DNA of 64,000 nucleotides. Origin: Siphonodentalium dalli. Taxonomy: Eukaryota > Mollusca > Scaphopoda > Gadilida > Siphonodentaliidae. Location: the NCBI GenBank assembly GCA_032622095.1, contig CP136062.1:54855849-54919848 (forward strand), in the 5' to 3' direction. Below are positions 21,633 through 33,073 of this stretch, piece by piece (positions within the stretch are counted from its first letter, which is position 1; each line of letters opens with the position of its first letter). The notes under the pieces were generated by a model. The model saw nothing but the letters and a program-made list of their open reading frames with translations, searched no databases and was not told where the DNA came from. The translations under genes and the position numbers were made by a program.

Positions 21633-22170
21633 GTTATCACCACCATGTGTGTTTCCGAGATCCGTATTCAAGGTTAGAAGGAACTAAATAAGTAGAATTA
21701 CGTCCCTTTGGTTTTTACACCCAATCTCGAATACGAGTTTAAAACATTCTGGCTCGCGATTGGCGTATAATAGTTCAATTATATTTACAAATTTAAAAAA
21801 TATAATACCTATGGCATGTATAAATGTGGGTTTTCCCTAGTCTGGAATGCGTTCGTGTCCTATAACATTCGCGGGAGAATAAGGCTGGGTATTTGCTTTC
21901 GCAGTGAAGTTGTGCTTGACATATAAGCCCATGCCTGCGGCTCAGCCATTTGATAATTCCGGCGGCGGAGATTTTTTTATGTGGCTGGCGTAGAGATAAT
22001 ATGGCTGGCGCGGCGGCTTGTGGCCAATATGGCTGGCGGCGGCGGCGTGCGATGGCGGCTTCGGGGTCTAGTCGACGCATATAAATACGTTTTGGTGCTG
22101 GTGCTTTGAAAAATGTAAAACTACATGAACACTATTGGGTGTTTTATGTCACGGAAATTACTATATACAA
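21633..22170. other. Stretch without recognised genes; GGC-rich patch
   Basis: A GC-rich patch (about 21945-22060) holds repeated ATATGGCTGGCG words and gives a 95-codon minus frame of low complexity. No gene was recognised. Confidence 0.4.
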
Positions 22171-22477
22171 GTTATAGGTCGCCTCGCATATATAAGAGAA
22201 TGCATTGGCCTAACAATTTTTTACAATTTTAATAATTTGTTCTTGTATTCTTTAACAATTTTATAATTTCACCCATACAGAGCCCCAGACAAACATGAGC
22301 AAACGACACTCTTCTACATGCTTCTATATATGTGTGAGGCTCCCTGCAGCGTAATTGATGTTTTTTATTTTATGTCCTAAAATTGTAAGAAACATTTATT
22401 TTTTTTAAATGATAAAAAATTGTTAGGCCAATGCATTCTCTTAGGTCGCCTCGCATATATAAGAGAATGCATTGGCA
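22171..22477. mobile_element. TIR element M, copy 1
   Basis: The left terminus CGCATATATAAGAGAATGCA plus TTGGCCTAACAATTTTTTA pairs with TTGTTAGGCCAATGCATTCT near 22443. The left end also recurs as a direct repeat (GGTCGCCTCGCATATATAAG) at 22444. Internal landmarks in plus-strand order are AACAATTTTATAATTTCACC, AGAGCCCCAGACAAACATGA and GAAACATTTATTTTTT. No open frame. This is a non-autonomous TIR element. Confidence 0.85.
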
Positions 22478-23377
22478 TAGGGTAAAAAAAATCCCGACTT
22501 ACGACTGGATTTGATATGGCGGGTCACATATTGCCTGCCTTGGTGTGGAATAGCGAGAACTATTGTATATCTTAAGTTCACAGAGGGTCATGCTAACTTT
22601 TGATTGGATGAAGAGCCATCAAGTATCAGATAGCATATTTGACTATGATTGCCCGGCGAGCGAGCCCGGTCTATAGTGTTCTATTACCCGCCTGCTGACG
22701 TCACAATCTGGCGCGAGGTCAGAATTTGGCACGATGCCAGAATTGCCAAGATTCTGGCCAATCTGGCGCAAGGGCAGAAATATTTTGTGGCGATGTAGAC
22801 TCGTCCCTGGCTCATATGTGAAACACTATACGGCGCTATCGCTCTGTGACGTGCCCTCCAACGTGCCTCGTGTATTCTGCGAAAATAGTTTACATATTTA
22901 AAATATCTATTCATCAATACTAAGTAGGATATCAAAATCATACTCATTAAAATAGAGCGCTACCACACAACCATGCATCCTTATATTGGCTAACTGGCAA
23001 ATTGATTTCCTTATTATTGTATAGCATAAGTAAATTATATATGTCATGAATGAAGACATATGAAATAAAATGTTTACGATAATTGGTCGCTGGTTGTGGC
23101 AACATACTTCTTCCATTTGTCCAAGTACTGCACAGGGAAAACTGTGACATTAAATTAAACCCATACAGTGCCATGTCTCCTGTGGGAATATATATCAGTG
23201 TACCAGGTCTCCTGGGGAAAACAATATTATTTACACTAACTATATATTTAGATTGGTTATTCAAATTGGAAAGATTCGAATTGACAGCAGGCATTACTAT
23301 TATAGGCCCTACCCATGAACTGCTTTGAAACTCCATGTCCGGTACTATAGGGTGTCACCATATGTCAAAACACTCGT
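22478..23377. other. Stretch without recognised genes
   Basis: The first ~50 bp (to about 22530) match 45983-46040. A 129-codon minus frame (22947-23336) overlaps an 81-codon plus frame; neither has a recognisable domain or splice support. Confidence 0.4.
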
Positions 23378-23391
23378 GTTGCCATGGCAAC
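23378..23391. promoter_or_regulatory. Perfect palindromic X-box (RFX-type site)
   Basis: GTTGCCATGGCAAC is the full symmetric RFX consensus. RFX factors activate ciliary genes through such sites, usually within a few hundred bp of the start. No gene was recognised next to it, and weaker versions lie in repeats elsewhere in the window, so function is unproven. Confidence 0.4.
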
Positions 23392-24002
23392 GATGGCTTC
23401 AAATTGACACCGATTGTGTGAAATTACGATCCAAATTATGACTTGTATAGTTTGCATGTTTCAAATCATGTGCACCCACATTGAAATTGTGAGTTTCGCT
23501 CAATTGGCAGAACGTTATAAACGCGGCGTGTTGGCGACGAGTTATCTCGTCGCCGGCATTGAATGCGTTAAACCTCTCGTAGCCCAATGTTCATGTTTTC
23601 AAAATGAGAGAAAACTCTATCTAAGATGCCGATTATTTCGTTAAAGCGGTACTGTACGCAATTTTCAATAAATTCCCGCTAATAACAACGATCCAATGTC
23701 GATGATATATAAAAAAAATAAGTAATTTGAGTCGAATAAACTTGAAAGGGTGGGCGGGTTTTGGTTTCAAACCCAAGAGAGCTAATCACATGCATGTTAA
23801 ATTAGTATGCAACCTAGTGTTTTATAAGGCTACCATTTTAACGTCATGACCGGTTCAGCCTTGAATGGATTAAACTCTGCTATGGGCTAAACATAAGGAC
23901 ACCGTGGACAGGAACTTTACGAAAGGATGGGGTTGGGTGTCTACTAGCCCCCCCCCCCAGTCTGTCAAAATGTTCAAGAAAACTTCATGCCCGACACAAA
24001 AT
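23392..24002. other. Stretch without recognised genes; small perfect hairpin
   Basis: A perfect hairpin GGCGACGAG-TTAT-CTCGTCGCC lies at 23533-23554. A run of C lies near 23949-23960. No gene was recognised. Confidence 0.45.
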
Positions 24003-24170
24003 TAGTTGGAAATTTCACACCATATATAGGTTGAAATTGTTCTAATTGTTTGATGTTTAATTTTCCAACCAATATTTAGTGGGGAATGTGTTGCTTTCAA
24101 ACCAACAGTTGTATATTGTTTTACTTTTTGCCCAAATTTAATCTGAAATGGCCATCAGTTGGAAAACTTT
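24003..24170. repeat. Dispersed repeat, copy 1 (TTAGTTGGAAATTTCACACC)
   Basis: This matches 26333-26475 in the same order: TTAGTTGGAAAT, CACACCA, GGTTGAAATTGTTCT, CAACCA, then ACCAACA and TCAAATTATT-like words. Both copies then enter a CCTCCC/CCCACCC stretch. It is an old, diverged repeat. Confidence 0.6.
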
Positions 24171-25784
24171 CAACCTTGGCAGGGGGGAGTCGGAAAAAAA
24201 TTGCAGGCACGTATGCTGATTTTTACTTTCGACCCTTGTTGGGACCCACCCACCCCCGCGTCCAATTTTTTTTTCCGTTTTCGGCAGTTTTTTCCAACCA
24301 TTTTTGGACACCCACCCCCTTTTAACACTAAAACAGAGATTTGCGGGGGGAAATTCACTATAAACAGATGTATATGAATTTCTGTACATAATATTAGTCA
24401 TGGATGTTAACATTGACATGTAAATAGGAAAAAGTCATTTTGGGGTCATTAGGTCAAAAAAAACATGGCTGCCAGCAGCCATTTTTGGATTTCAAAATTC
24501 AATCCATTAGCATGGGCTACAGGCTGTACTGTTTGTCTGATCATCATGAAATTTGTCATTTATGTTAATATTGACATATAGATGTGTTTTAAGCCAAACT
24601 CATTGCAAAAACAGTCAAAAAGACTTGCAGGAAAATTATTTTTGAGTTGCGAAAAAAAATTGTTGGTCCTATCGACCACCCACCCACCCCGGCATACGTG
24701 CCCGTAAAAAAAAAATACAACCACCCCCCCCCCCCCCCTGACCTTGTTGGGTATCAGGTTGGACATTTCTAACAGTTGAAAAGCTTGAAGTACCAGTTCG
24801 AAAGTTCCAATCCAAAGGGGTGGGTGCAAATTATTTTTTGCGATCTGTGACTTTGGTCTTGTTGTAGGGGTGGGTATACCGTTGGTATCCTAGAAGTTGT
24901 TCTCTTTGTGTTGCATTCCAAACAGACGTATGCATATATGTTATACTAATATACATTATATATATATAATTCATACTAAAGTCTTACTGTAGTCATCGAA
25001 GCGGATCAATTGATTTCAATGTTTGGCCATGCAGTTCACGGTGTGGAATTTACCCAATCATATAAAGCGTTTAGGACTGAAGACTCCTTATATTACTTTG
25101 AATAGCTAAACCAGAACATGCAAATAAACGCAAGCAGAAAAGAAAACAAGGACATAAACAAAAACAAGACTTAAAATCAAACAGAAAGAACAAAAGACCA
25201 ACCCATTTTGCTCAAAATGTAGGTTGCTATGGCAACATTGAAGGACGACAGGTTATTATAATATGTGTATTTCGAGTTCGCGACACTGTTGGTGCAGATA
25301 CATCACAGAAATGGGTATTTTAATCATAAAAGATAACCCCAACATACGACCAATATCCACTTGGGGTGCCTCCCTTTCTTTGTTCTCCATATCATAGATA
25401 GAAATTCCACACGATATATATGGGTGTCATATTTTAAGACAACTGTATAATTACTAGCAATCTGATTTGTGTTTCTGCGCGATAAACATTCAAAATGGGA
25501 GACGTAGTATGTTTGCCATCGCGTTTTTGGTTAGCGTACAATGAACAAAATGTGTTATTTCCCTCTAATGCGTTCTACTTTACTCGAATTATAAACCGAA
25601 TCATTTTGTTGCGCTTACTCCATTCATCCGTTGGGTGAAGTCGTCCAGTTTTAAACCATATCGCGAAATTTATTGCATGGTTAATGTGTTAAAATCTCTG
25701 CCTATTTTGAAAAATAGGTCGATTGTCGATTGAGTTGGGAATTTTTTCGGGTTATTTTCGCACAATTATATTCCACTGTTATTA
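24171..25784. other. Low-complexity stretch with CCCACCC and poly-C tracts
   Basis: C-rich tracts lie at 24245-24260, 24672-24690 and 24721-24738, with repeated phrases such as ACCCACCCCGGCAT that recur near 50090 and 50890. ATGGCTGCCAGCAGCC near 24466 resembles phrases at 31700, 32330 and 32810. Overlapping open frames on both strands are of low complexity. An X-box-like GGTTGCTATGGCAAC lies near 25221. Confidence 0.45.
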
Positions 25785-26984
25785 GGGCGCGTACACATGA
25801 AGCTGCAAGAAAATATCTGCAAGAAAATATCAGGTAAAATTGCCCACTGATATTTTCTTGCTGCAAATATTACGCCCGTGAGAACGCGGCGGTTTAGACG
25901 GCGTTGATTGAGCTCAATCAGAACAGTATTAGTCATGCTGGTTCAAGTGAATTGCGTCCGGTAAATAACCTATAGTCCATTTTGGCAATTCATAGCTTTT
26001 TTAAATTTCCAACTGTTGACATGTATTACCGAAGTCGGGTGGGATTAGCAACGTTGCTGATCTCATGCATAAAGACCGTATGCATAATGAGAAAGTGGTC
26101 ACGTTATTTGGAAATTTGGAAATGTTATAATTTCATAGTGCATGTATATGTGGGGTGACAAATGTTATTATGGTTTTGTGGCAAATCGGATGACCCCACC
26201 CCCATTGAGACCCCATATGAAGTTTTCAGGAGATTGTTGCTTGGTGCATGGGGCTGTGGAGTACATTAGGTTACCGAACTTACATGGGTGCATGTGGGGA
26301 CATGAGACCCCCGCCAACTTGGAAACAATATTAGTTGGAAATTCCACACCAACAATGGTTTGAAATTGTTCTTGTAGTCTGATTTTTCAACCATTAATGT
26401 ATATGGAATTCGTGGTTTTAGACCAACATTTGCATTTTCCTACTTTGGTCAAATTATTGGTTTGGAATTTCTTCTAGGCCCCTCCCTCCCCGGTGTCCAG
26501 TCAAAATTCAAGGTATGTGAGGTACCATATGGGAAATTCAAAGACGATGAGAGGTGTGCAAATTCAATTATATGTGATATTGGGTCTTTGGCCCGATTCA
26601 AGAGGGGGTGCAGTTGGAAATCCATGGACATCCTCCGTCAGCGGAAACCCTCAAAAGATATATATGTCCCCACACATATCCATATAATAGCTCAGCGATT
26701 ATGTCAAACAATCCAAACTGGAATTATGAAGTCAATTGTTGAAACAGGCGATAATATTGATGGATCATAACTGGAGTGCGTGAACGGTTACCATCGTGTC
26801 CCTTATAGAGATTGGTTAACGGATACCGATGGCCACCAATCAAGGTGAACACATATCACCAACTGGCGATAAAATATCAGCGCGCTGCCTTCGTCGGATA
26901 TTTTCCGGTATTATTTATTTGATTGGTCAAGTAAGTCACATGGGGCATACCTGATATTTTCTTGCCCGCCATGTGTACGCGCCC
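25785..26984. mobile_element. 1200-bp TIR element with TTA target duplication (PIF/Harbinger-like)
   Basis: Perfect 15-bp termini GGGCGCGTACACATG and CATGTGTACGCGCCC are flanked on both sides by TTA (25782-25784, 26985-26987). Subterminal GCAAGAAAATATCAGG words occur in both orientations at both ends. Three-base TWA duplications and GGGCG-type termini are typical of PIF/Harbinger elements. No transposase frame was seen, so it is non-autonomous. A copy of the TTAGTTGGAAATTCCACACC repeat lies inside (26333-26475). Confidence 0.85.
26333..26475. repeat. Dispersed repeat, copy 2 (TTAGTTGGAAATTCCACACC)
   Basis: This is the diverged counterpart of 24003-24170, inside the 1200-bp TIR element. The 102-codon frame starting at 26462 lies downstream and has no recognisable features. 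Confidence 0.6.
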
Positions 26985-28192
26985 TTAGTGCTGAATAATT
27001 TGATGTTTATCACACAATTATCCCCTAAACCCGGCCTCATAATTTTTAGTAAGACACACATGTATTATTGGCACGCATAGTGACGTAAAGCTTAGCGCAA
27101 TTATGTCGATGTCAATGCGGGACTTTATTATTATCTTAATAAGAATATAATTATGATATTCGATTAGTGTTGGGTTATATAAATAAATGTTGACTGTGAG
27201 ATAAACATCGGTGAAATGGGCGGTTGAACAATTTTGTCAACATGAAAAGACACATTTAAAATGGAACTGTTTTTTTTTCTTGAAGGTGTTTGTACTTCCT
27301 CTTTGATAAGGAAATCAATATTATTTTTTAACCCCAGCTGTTTCGAGATCGTTTTTCCTTGCTAAATGTGATTATGTTAAATGTATCTCACTAAAGCTCG
27401 GCTCGAATCGAATTTAGTACACTCAGTTAATTGATTGTGTATAGAATTGCGACTCATTGGAATTCCTCTGTTCAAGGAAAGTATAAAACTTGTCAACTGG
27501 CTTAATATTTTGAAAAAAAGATTCTTTTGAGGCAATTGCCCCAGACTTGGTGAGATTTTTACAAATGGGGACCTGTGCATGGCCATTCTTGTAATATATA
27601 ATACAAATAACAAATAATATTCACAGACCCATGTAAGATACATATATAGAGATAACGAGTTTTCTTACCTACAAGTCAGAACTCCAACAGAGCATAAAAG
27701 ACAATCCTAAACGAATGTCCATTGGTGATCCATATTTCCGCTGAAAACGCTGGCAATGGCTGTTACATCTGGCTACGTTTCCAGTGCGATTTGCATCGCA
27801 GAATATGATTGGTTGTGATGTATTCAATAGTATCCCAAACCAACTCGAAAGTCAGTTCCATATATGCATGCTGGTGTTTCATCCGAAATCATTATGACAG
27901 CGTGACTGTCATCTCGATAATTTTATTGTGTTATATAGGTTATAGAAATTCGTCTCTGGGATACTACATGTTTTATATATTGTATAGCCCGCTGGTAATG
28001 ACCAGTAATGGGAATGAGGCAGTATAGCGATATATATTTTATGAGGTTTCTATAAAGATCTATAATAAAAGCAGGCGTTTCTGCTTTGTATATTCCCTGG
28101 TGTTGGTCGATATCAGTAGAGCGTTCAAATCTCTTTGCGTTTGAAGAACACCCTCGAGAATGCGGTAATACTCTTAATCCTTTGAACCAGGG
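26985..28192. other. Stretch without recognised genes
   Basis: Short frames at 27377-27643 (minus), 27809-28027 (plus) and the start of 27923-28336 (minus) have no recognisable domain. No repeat partner was found within the window. Confidence 0.35.
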
Positions 28193-28253
28193 AGACCGGA
28201 ATACCGGTCCGAACCTTATATTACTATATCCCGGTAGACCGGAATACCGGTCC
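28193..28253. repeat. Two copies of a perfect GACCGGAATACCGGTC palindrome
   Basis: AGACCGGAATACCGGTCC occurs at 28193-28210 and 28236-28253. Each forms a short inverted repeat (GACCGG/CCGGTC) and the pair is a 43-bp direct repeat. Confidence 0.8.
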
Positions 28254-28386
28254 AGAAAACATACGACATTTGACACGGAAATACAGCGCAGTATAAACGC
28301 ACATATCCACAATAATTGTACTTCTGATTTTCGCACATGAGTCCCGGGTTTACCACTGTGACTTTGGGTGTCAAACTGACTACAGT

Positions 28387-28650
28387 GGATCTGTTTCTTC
28401 GCGCATGCGCAGAGGCATATTTAAAGAAACAATTAGTTTTTGTCGTCAGCAAAGGAGAAGAATTTCGTTAGACAGAATGCGAACAAAGCACACATTAAAT
28501 ATATTTGTGCAATCACAAGTCACAATTTCATTCTCATGACTTTAGCAGCTAAATTGGTGACAGGAAGGGCCCGTTGTTTCGCGCATGCGCAGAGACAGAT
28601 TATGATAAACGCTTTTTATCCCCAAAGGAGAAGCATTTCGTTATATATAT
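28387..28650. repeat. Direct repeat with GCGCATGCGCAGAG
   Basis: The first copy (about 28387-28473) and second copy (about 28570-28647) share TTTCTTCGCGCATGCGCAGA-like, CAAAGGAGAAG and ATTTCGTTA blocks. Both contain the NRF1-type dyad GCGCATGCGCA in a context unlike the 122-bp cores. Confidence 0.7.
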
Positions 28651-29566
28651 CGCGACCACATGGAGCCACAATATATATAATAATATTCAATTACATGTAT
28701 ATATTGAAACTGGAGTAGACTGTCTCGCTTAAATAATGTGTGACATATTTCACAGTTATCACGTGCGCAGATGTCATGTATACCGGTGCGATACTTAACT
28801 ATAGGGCCCATAACTGTATATGCGCATGTATATATATGAGCCTATATAAGCACGAATGCGTCACTTAGATATGCGTTTAAACCACGGATTTAGCTGACTC
28901 GCGGTGGTTTAAACCTAGAGGTTTACGTATATCAGGTTTAACCCCGATGACGAATCCGGCCTGGGGGGATATGATCGATATCTGACTATATACCAAACTC
29001 GGTATACATGTATGTATATATTCAGAGGGGACAATATGACTACTCTCATTACTGTTTAATGCAGCCATCGATGGGTCAATATTGTAAATTGGTCAACAAT
29101 CTGAAACATATTTTAGCACTGCGATCGTGGTCTCTGGATCAAATAGTAAATCGAGTTGATATTCGTATATTACGCTCGGGCTCTCCTTGGTTCTTTTTGC
29201 CAATATCGTCATTAAATTTGTCAATAACACCGGCGTTGGATGACACAGCAAGTAATTTTTCACAACATATGCATTATATTACCACAAAGCATCACATATA
29301 TTACTATCCGCCCGGGTTACCCAGACTCTCCCGTGCTTCTCTGGCCCATGTTGTCATTTAAGGGGCAAATGGTCCCGGGCGGCCGTGAGTATCGTCATGA
29401 CTTCTTCATTTTTCGTTTCCATTAAGCTGACCAACGAAATTGGTTTAAATCAAATTGATAGACTTAAATCACAGGTGAATTCTTCGTAAATTATGAAGTA
29501 GTTACATTCATTTCTATCGCGATGCTTCATTTCCAATTCCGCGTTATTTACATCTCAACACGGTTG
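28651..29566. other. Stretch without recognised genes
   Basis: AT-rich sequence. A GTTTAAACCAC / GTGGTTTAAAC inverted pair lies at about 28874-28915. A 117-codon plus frame (29008-29361) has no recognisable domain. Confidence 0.4.
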
Positions 29567-29569
29567 CTA

Positions 29570-29657
29570 ACCGGAAGTGACGTGGCAATTTCTCCAGAAT
29601 CTATACCCGCGATCTTGAAAAATCACTGATGGATATAGAAAAAAAGATATGACGTCA
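29570..29657. promoter_or_regulatory. Candidate promoter motif cluster (ETS + CRE)
   Basis: ACCGGAAGTGACGT (29570-29583) combines an ETS core with a CRE half, and a full CRE TGACGTCA lies at 29650-29657. GGTTGCTAAC immediately upstream resembles an X-box half. Such clusters are typical of TATA-less housekeeping promoters in animals. No exon was recognised on either side, so this is only a candidate. Confidence 0.3.
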
Positions 29658-30673
29658 ATCACCTGTCTTAGGTATAAGCACCCTTCGCAAAAAAGGAAAA
29701 GAAAAAAATAACTATCCGCGATCAAGTGTGGGCACCCACCAGAATTCTGGGGGTCAAACTCGCGGATCGACACTGAAATAAGATGTCACCAAACCGGAGT
29801 TGGGATGTCGAAGATGCGGATTATATATATCGCATTTTGACTGTTTTTGTCGGTGAATTAGTATTGATAATCACTCAATATCAGTCAGGCATTCTAATGA
29901 ATCTATTTTCAACTATTATAATAATTATGTAATATATATTATTAAGTCATACTTCATTATAACAGCTATCAATTTTGTCAGTTAATGGTGTGGTCCATAT
30001 AGGACGTAGATCGCCTAATATTTCCTTAAACATCGGTGAAGCTGGTCTGCCAGTTCGGATTCGCGTGCACGAAAGAAATGTCCCAGAATTGCACGGACTT
30101 TAGGACTTGAGCTAGTACGAGTTTGATAATAGCCCCATTATATGGAGTATACCATTATCTTTCGGACAAGTCTGCACATGGCATGGCATAATTATTTCGC
30201 GTTTCTCTGATGGCTGTTTTTCATCTGACGTGTGTGTCGGGATAAATGTTGTGGAGGATTTATGTAAATGTTAGCCCAAACTACATTTCCAAGAAACGAT
30301 GGTTTTGTTGTTTATTTTGAGGAATAATACCGCATCAGATGAATTCAGCCCAAATATGTTAACAGTTGTCGTGTAAAACATTTGCAGTAGGTTAGCGTTA
30401 TTTAGTATTTGTGGATGTCCTTTAACATCGGGAAAATAGACTACTCTGCTTGAACGAGCATGTGAATTTGTCGTTTTTAATGTTTAGCAACTTGATAATC
30501 AATAACAGAGGCATTATCTGTCAAATACAGTCGCTCTATTTACGGTATTAATTGCGGAACTTTCTAAAGTAAACTACGCGTAAACGGGTACATACTGTAA
30601 ATTATAGAAGGTGTCGGAATCGGCCTAATCGCCACAGGGCCAACTCGCCCCAGTCGACGTGTGCCAATTCGGT
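29658..30673. other. Stretch without recognised genes
   Basis: Nothing coding or repetitive was recognised. The 68-codon minus frame at 29567-29773 has no features. Confidence 0.35.
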
Positions 30674-31128
30674 ACACACTATAAAATGTGTCCGAGGCTG
30701 AGTCCGGCTCGGAATAAAAGGTGTATACGGAGTGTTATATAGCGTTTGGTCCGTTGTTTCTCAATGAATATTATTGAAATTTGGTGTATATGTCCGGACT
30801 GGGACATGGAATACAACAACGTTTGAATTGTTTTTAAATTTACAAATTTGTTGATTTTATTCATTTTGTTTTTCGTTCTGAAACACACTATAAAGTGTAT
30901 GCGACCGGCTCCAAAATAAAAGGTGTGAGCGGACTTGATGTCGCATTATCTTCTTTGTTTATAAATGGACAAGACTGAAATATAGTACATATGTCCGGGT
31001 TATGACATGGACAACATTAACGTTTGAATTGTTCTTAAATTCACAAATTTGTTGATTTTATTCAACTTTTCGTTCTTTCATTCTATAAAGTGTAAACGAT
31101 CGGCCCCATTTAAAAGGTTAAGCGGCTT
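30674..31128. repeat. ~205-bp tandem repeat, two copies plus a remnant
   Basis: ACACACTATAAAATGTG at 30674 and ACACACTATAAAGTGTA at 30883 start the two units. Shared blocks are GGTGT, TATGTCCGG, GACATGGA and ACGTTTGAATTGTT. A third start (TTCTATAAAGTGTAAACG) lies at 31079 and decays quickly. Confidence 0.8.
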
Positions 31129-31259
31129 ATGTGCTTAGTGTTAACAGTTATAGGTAATCGGATTAACTAATTGGCGACTCTAAACAATTGTGTTTTGGGG
31201 TATTGATTTTTTTTTGTGAAATAATAATTGAGGACGTGAATACATTTATTTTAAATGAT

Positions 31260-31584
31260 AACTTTATTTAATGATAATAAACACATACAACGAACACGAG
31301 ACATACAAAATTTATAAACTGTTAACAAAAGATATCAAATTCAATACATGACAAAGATGACTCAGTGAAGTTTATAAAGTGAACATAAAAACATTAAGGT
31401 AAGAATCTTTTTAAGGAATGCAACTTTATTTAATGATAATGAACACATAAATTAAAATAACAAACATGAGACATACATGATTTATAAACTGTTAACAAAG
31501 GATATCAAATTCAATACATGACAAAGTTGACTCAGTGAAGTTTATAAAGTGAACATAAAAATATTAAGGTAAGAATCTTGTTAA
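31260..31584. repeat. 162-bp tandem duplication
   Basis: Units start at 31260 and 31422 with AACTTTATTTAATGATAAT and share GATATCAAATTCAATACATG and GTGAAGTTTATAAAGTGAAC. Identity is high. Confidence 0.9.
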
Positions 31585-33073
31585 GCATTACTAAACCGTT
31601 TAGCACAGACCACAGTCCACTTCACTCATCAGATCATCACCAAACTTCATATTTATCTTGATATTGATCTATCAGATGAGAGCTATCAAATATTTTAGGA
31701 AAAAATGGTCGCCAGCGGCCATATTGCATTTACGTTATATGTTATCGCGTCATGTCGATATCTAGTATTACTTAGAAATTTCACCTTTCCAGATTCATAA
31801 TTGCTCCATTGACTGTAACAGATGAAATTATTCCCCTCTTCGGATAGAGTGTCACTGAAACTTTATTTTGTCAGACTGTCTGTATAGTCACTGATTATAT
31901 GTGGCAATAATCTGTAATAAGATGTAGCACTATTTTATATTATATTTACATGTAGCGCTGTTTTTATACAACAATTCTAATTCCCCCCTAGATCATCATG
32001 TGATCGACCATACATCGCGCGCGAGGACCTGGTTGAATTAAGGGGGTTTTATGGATCACTTCTGTACTCAAGCTAGATTATACTTATGCCATTTAATGGT
32101 ATGTTACTAACGTGGATGGTTAGATATGCTTGAGACACCACCACTCTTCATTTCACACCAAGTTCTCAGCTGTCATGTTCGGATATTAGAACCCATAGCC
32201 ATGATATATGGTTTATTTTGTGTATAACAATGCATATCAATGAATCCATGTATACATGTATATTGATTCAACGGATTCAGTGGTTTTGTCCATCATTCTA
32301 TCACATTTGCGGGGAAAACATGGCCACCAGCAGTACACCCTGCTAAATTTCAAATTTGAATCAATTGGCGCACCCTGCAGCCAGCTTTTATTGGAGAACT
32401 TTTTCCCATGTGGATATTTTGGGTCACCGCTAGATGTGAGCCATATTTTGTTCTCAAACTTTCCTTGTGAAAACATCACTGCCAGCGGTGATCTTGAATT
32501 TTACTATTTTTATGGCTAAATAATTTGGTTGATCCTACAGACGACACCCCTTGGCCGATCGTCACCAGATTCCACAATGATCTTCTGGATAACCAGGGTG
32601 AGAGTAATCTAATTTTTCCGAATTTCGTTTAAAAAACATGACCACAGGCAGCAATTTGGTATCTTACTCTTTTGCATGACTGAATTGTTTAGCAACTGTA
32701 CAGACATATCCCTCATCTGATAGTCACCAAACGTCATATTGATCTTCGGGCTGACAACTAGATGGGAGCTATCGAATGCTTTAAATTTTTTTGGAAAACA
32801 TTGTCGCCAGCAGTCATCTTCTATTTTGGTTTTTATATACATGTATATCTCTTCATGCGGATAGCCAGTATTACGTAGGTACTTCAACTTTCCGCATTCC
32901 TGTCATCATTTGAAATATAAAAATTTACCTGATACATGCACCCTTCAAAATTTGTTTCGTCGTATCTATTTTAATGACCCGTATGGTAATATTGATATAG
33001 ATATATTTGTCAAACATTTCTTTGTACAATATACAGGTATTTAGTTTGTAACTAAATCTAGAAATATATAATA
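31585..33073. other. Diverged GTCGCCAGC repeats, no recognised gene
   Basis: Three related segments recur near 31640-31735, 32290-32510 and 32690-32860. They share TCACCAAAC, GATGAGAGCTATC- or GATGGGAGCTATC, and GTCGCCAGC or ATGGCCACCAGCAG words. Spacing and divergence suggest an old tandem or dispersed repeat. Open frames on both strands at 32237-32519 follow it. Confidence 0.5.

Noticed and set aside
22947-23336. 129-codon minus-strand frame
   Set aside because: It has no recognisable domain, overlaps an open frame on the other strand and has no splice support; it could be an exon but cannot be supported.
24138-24829. Overlapping frames on both strands around C-rich tracts
   Set aside because: Low-complexity Pro/Gly/Lys translations come from CCCACCC and poly-A tracts.
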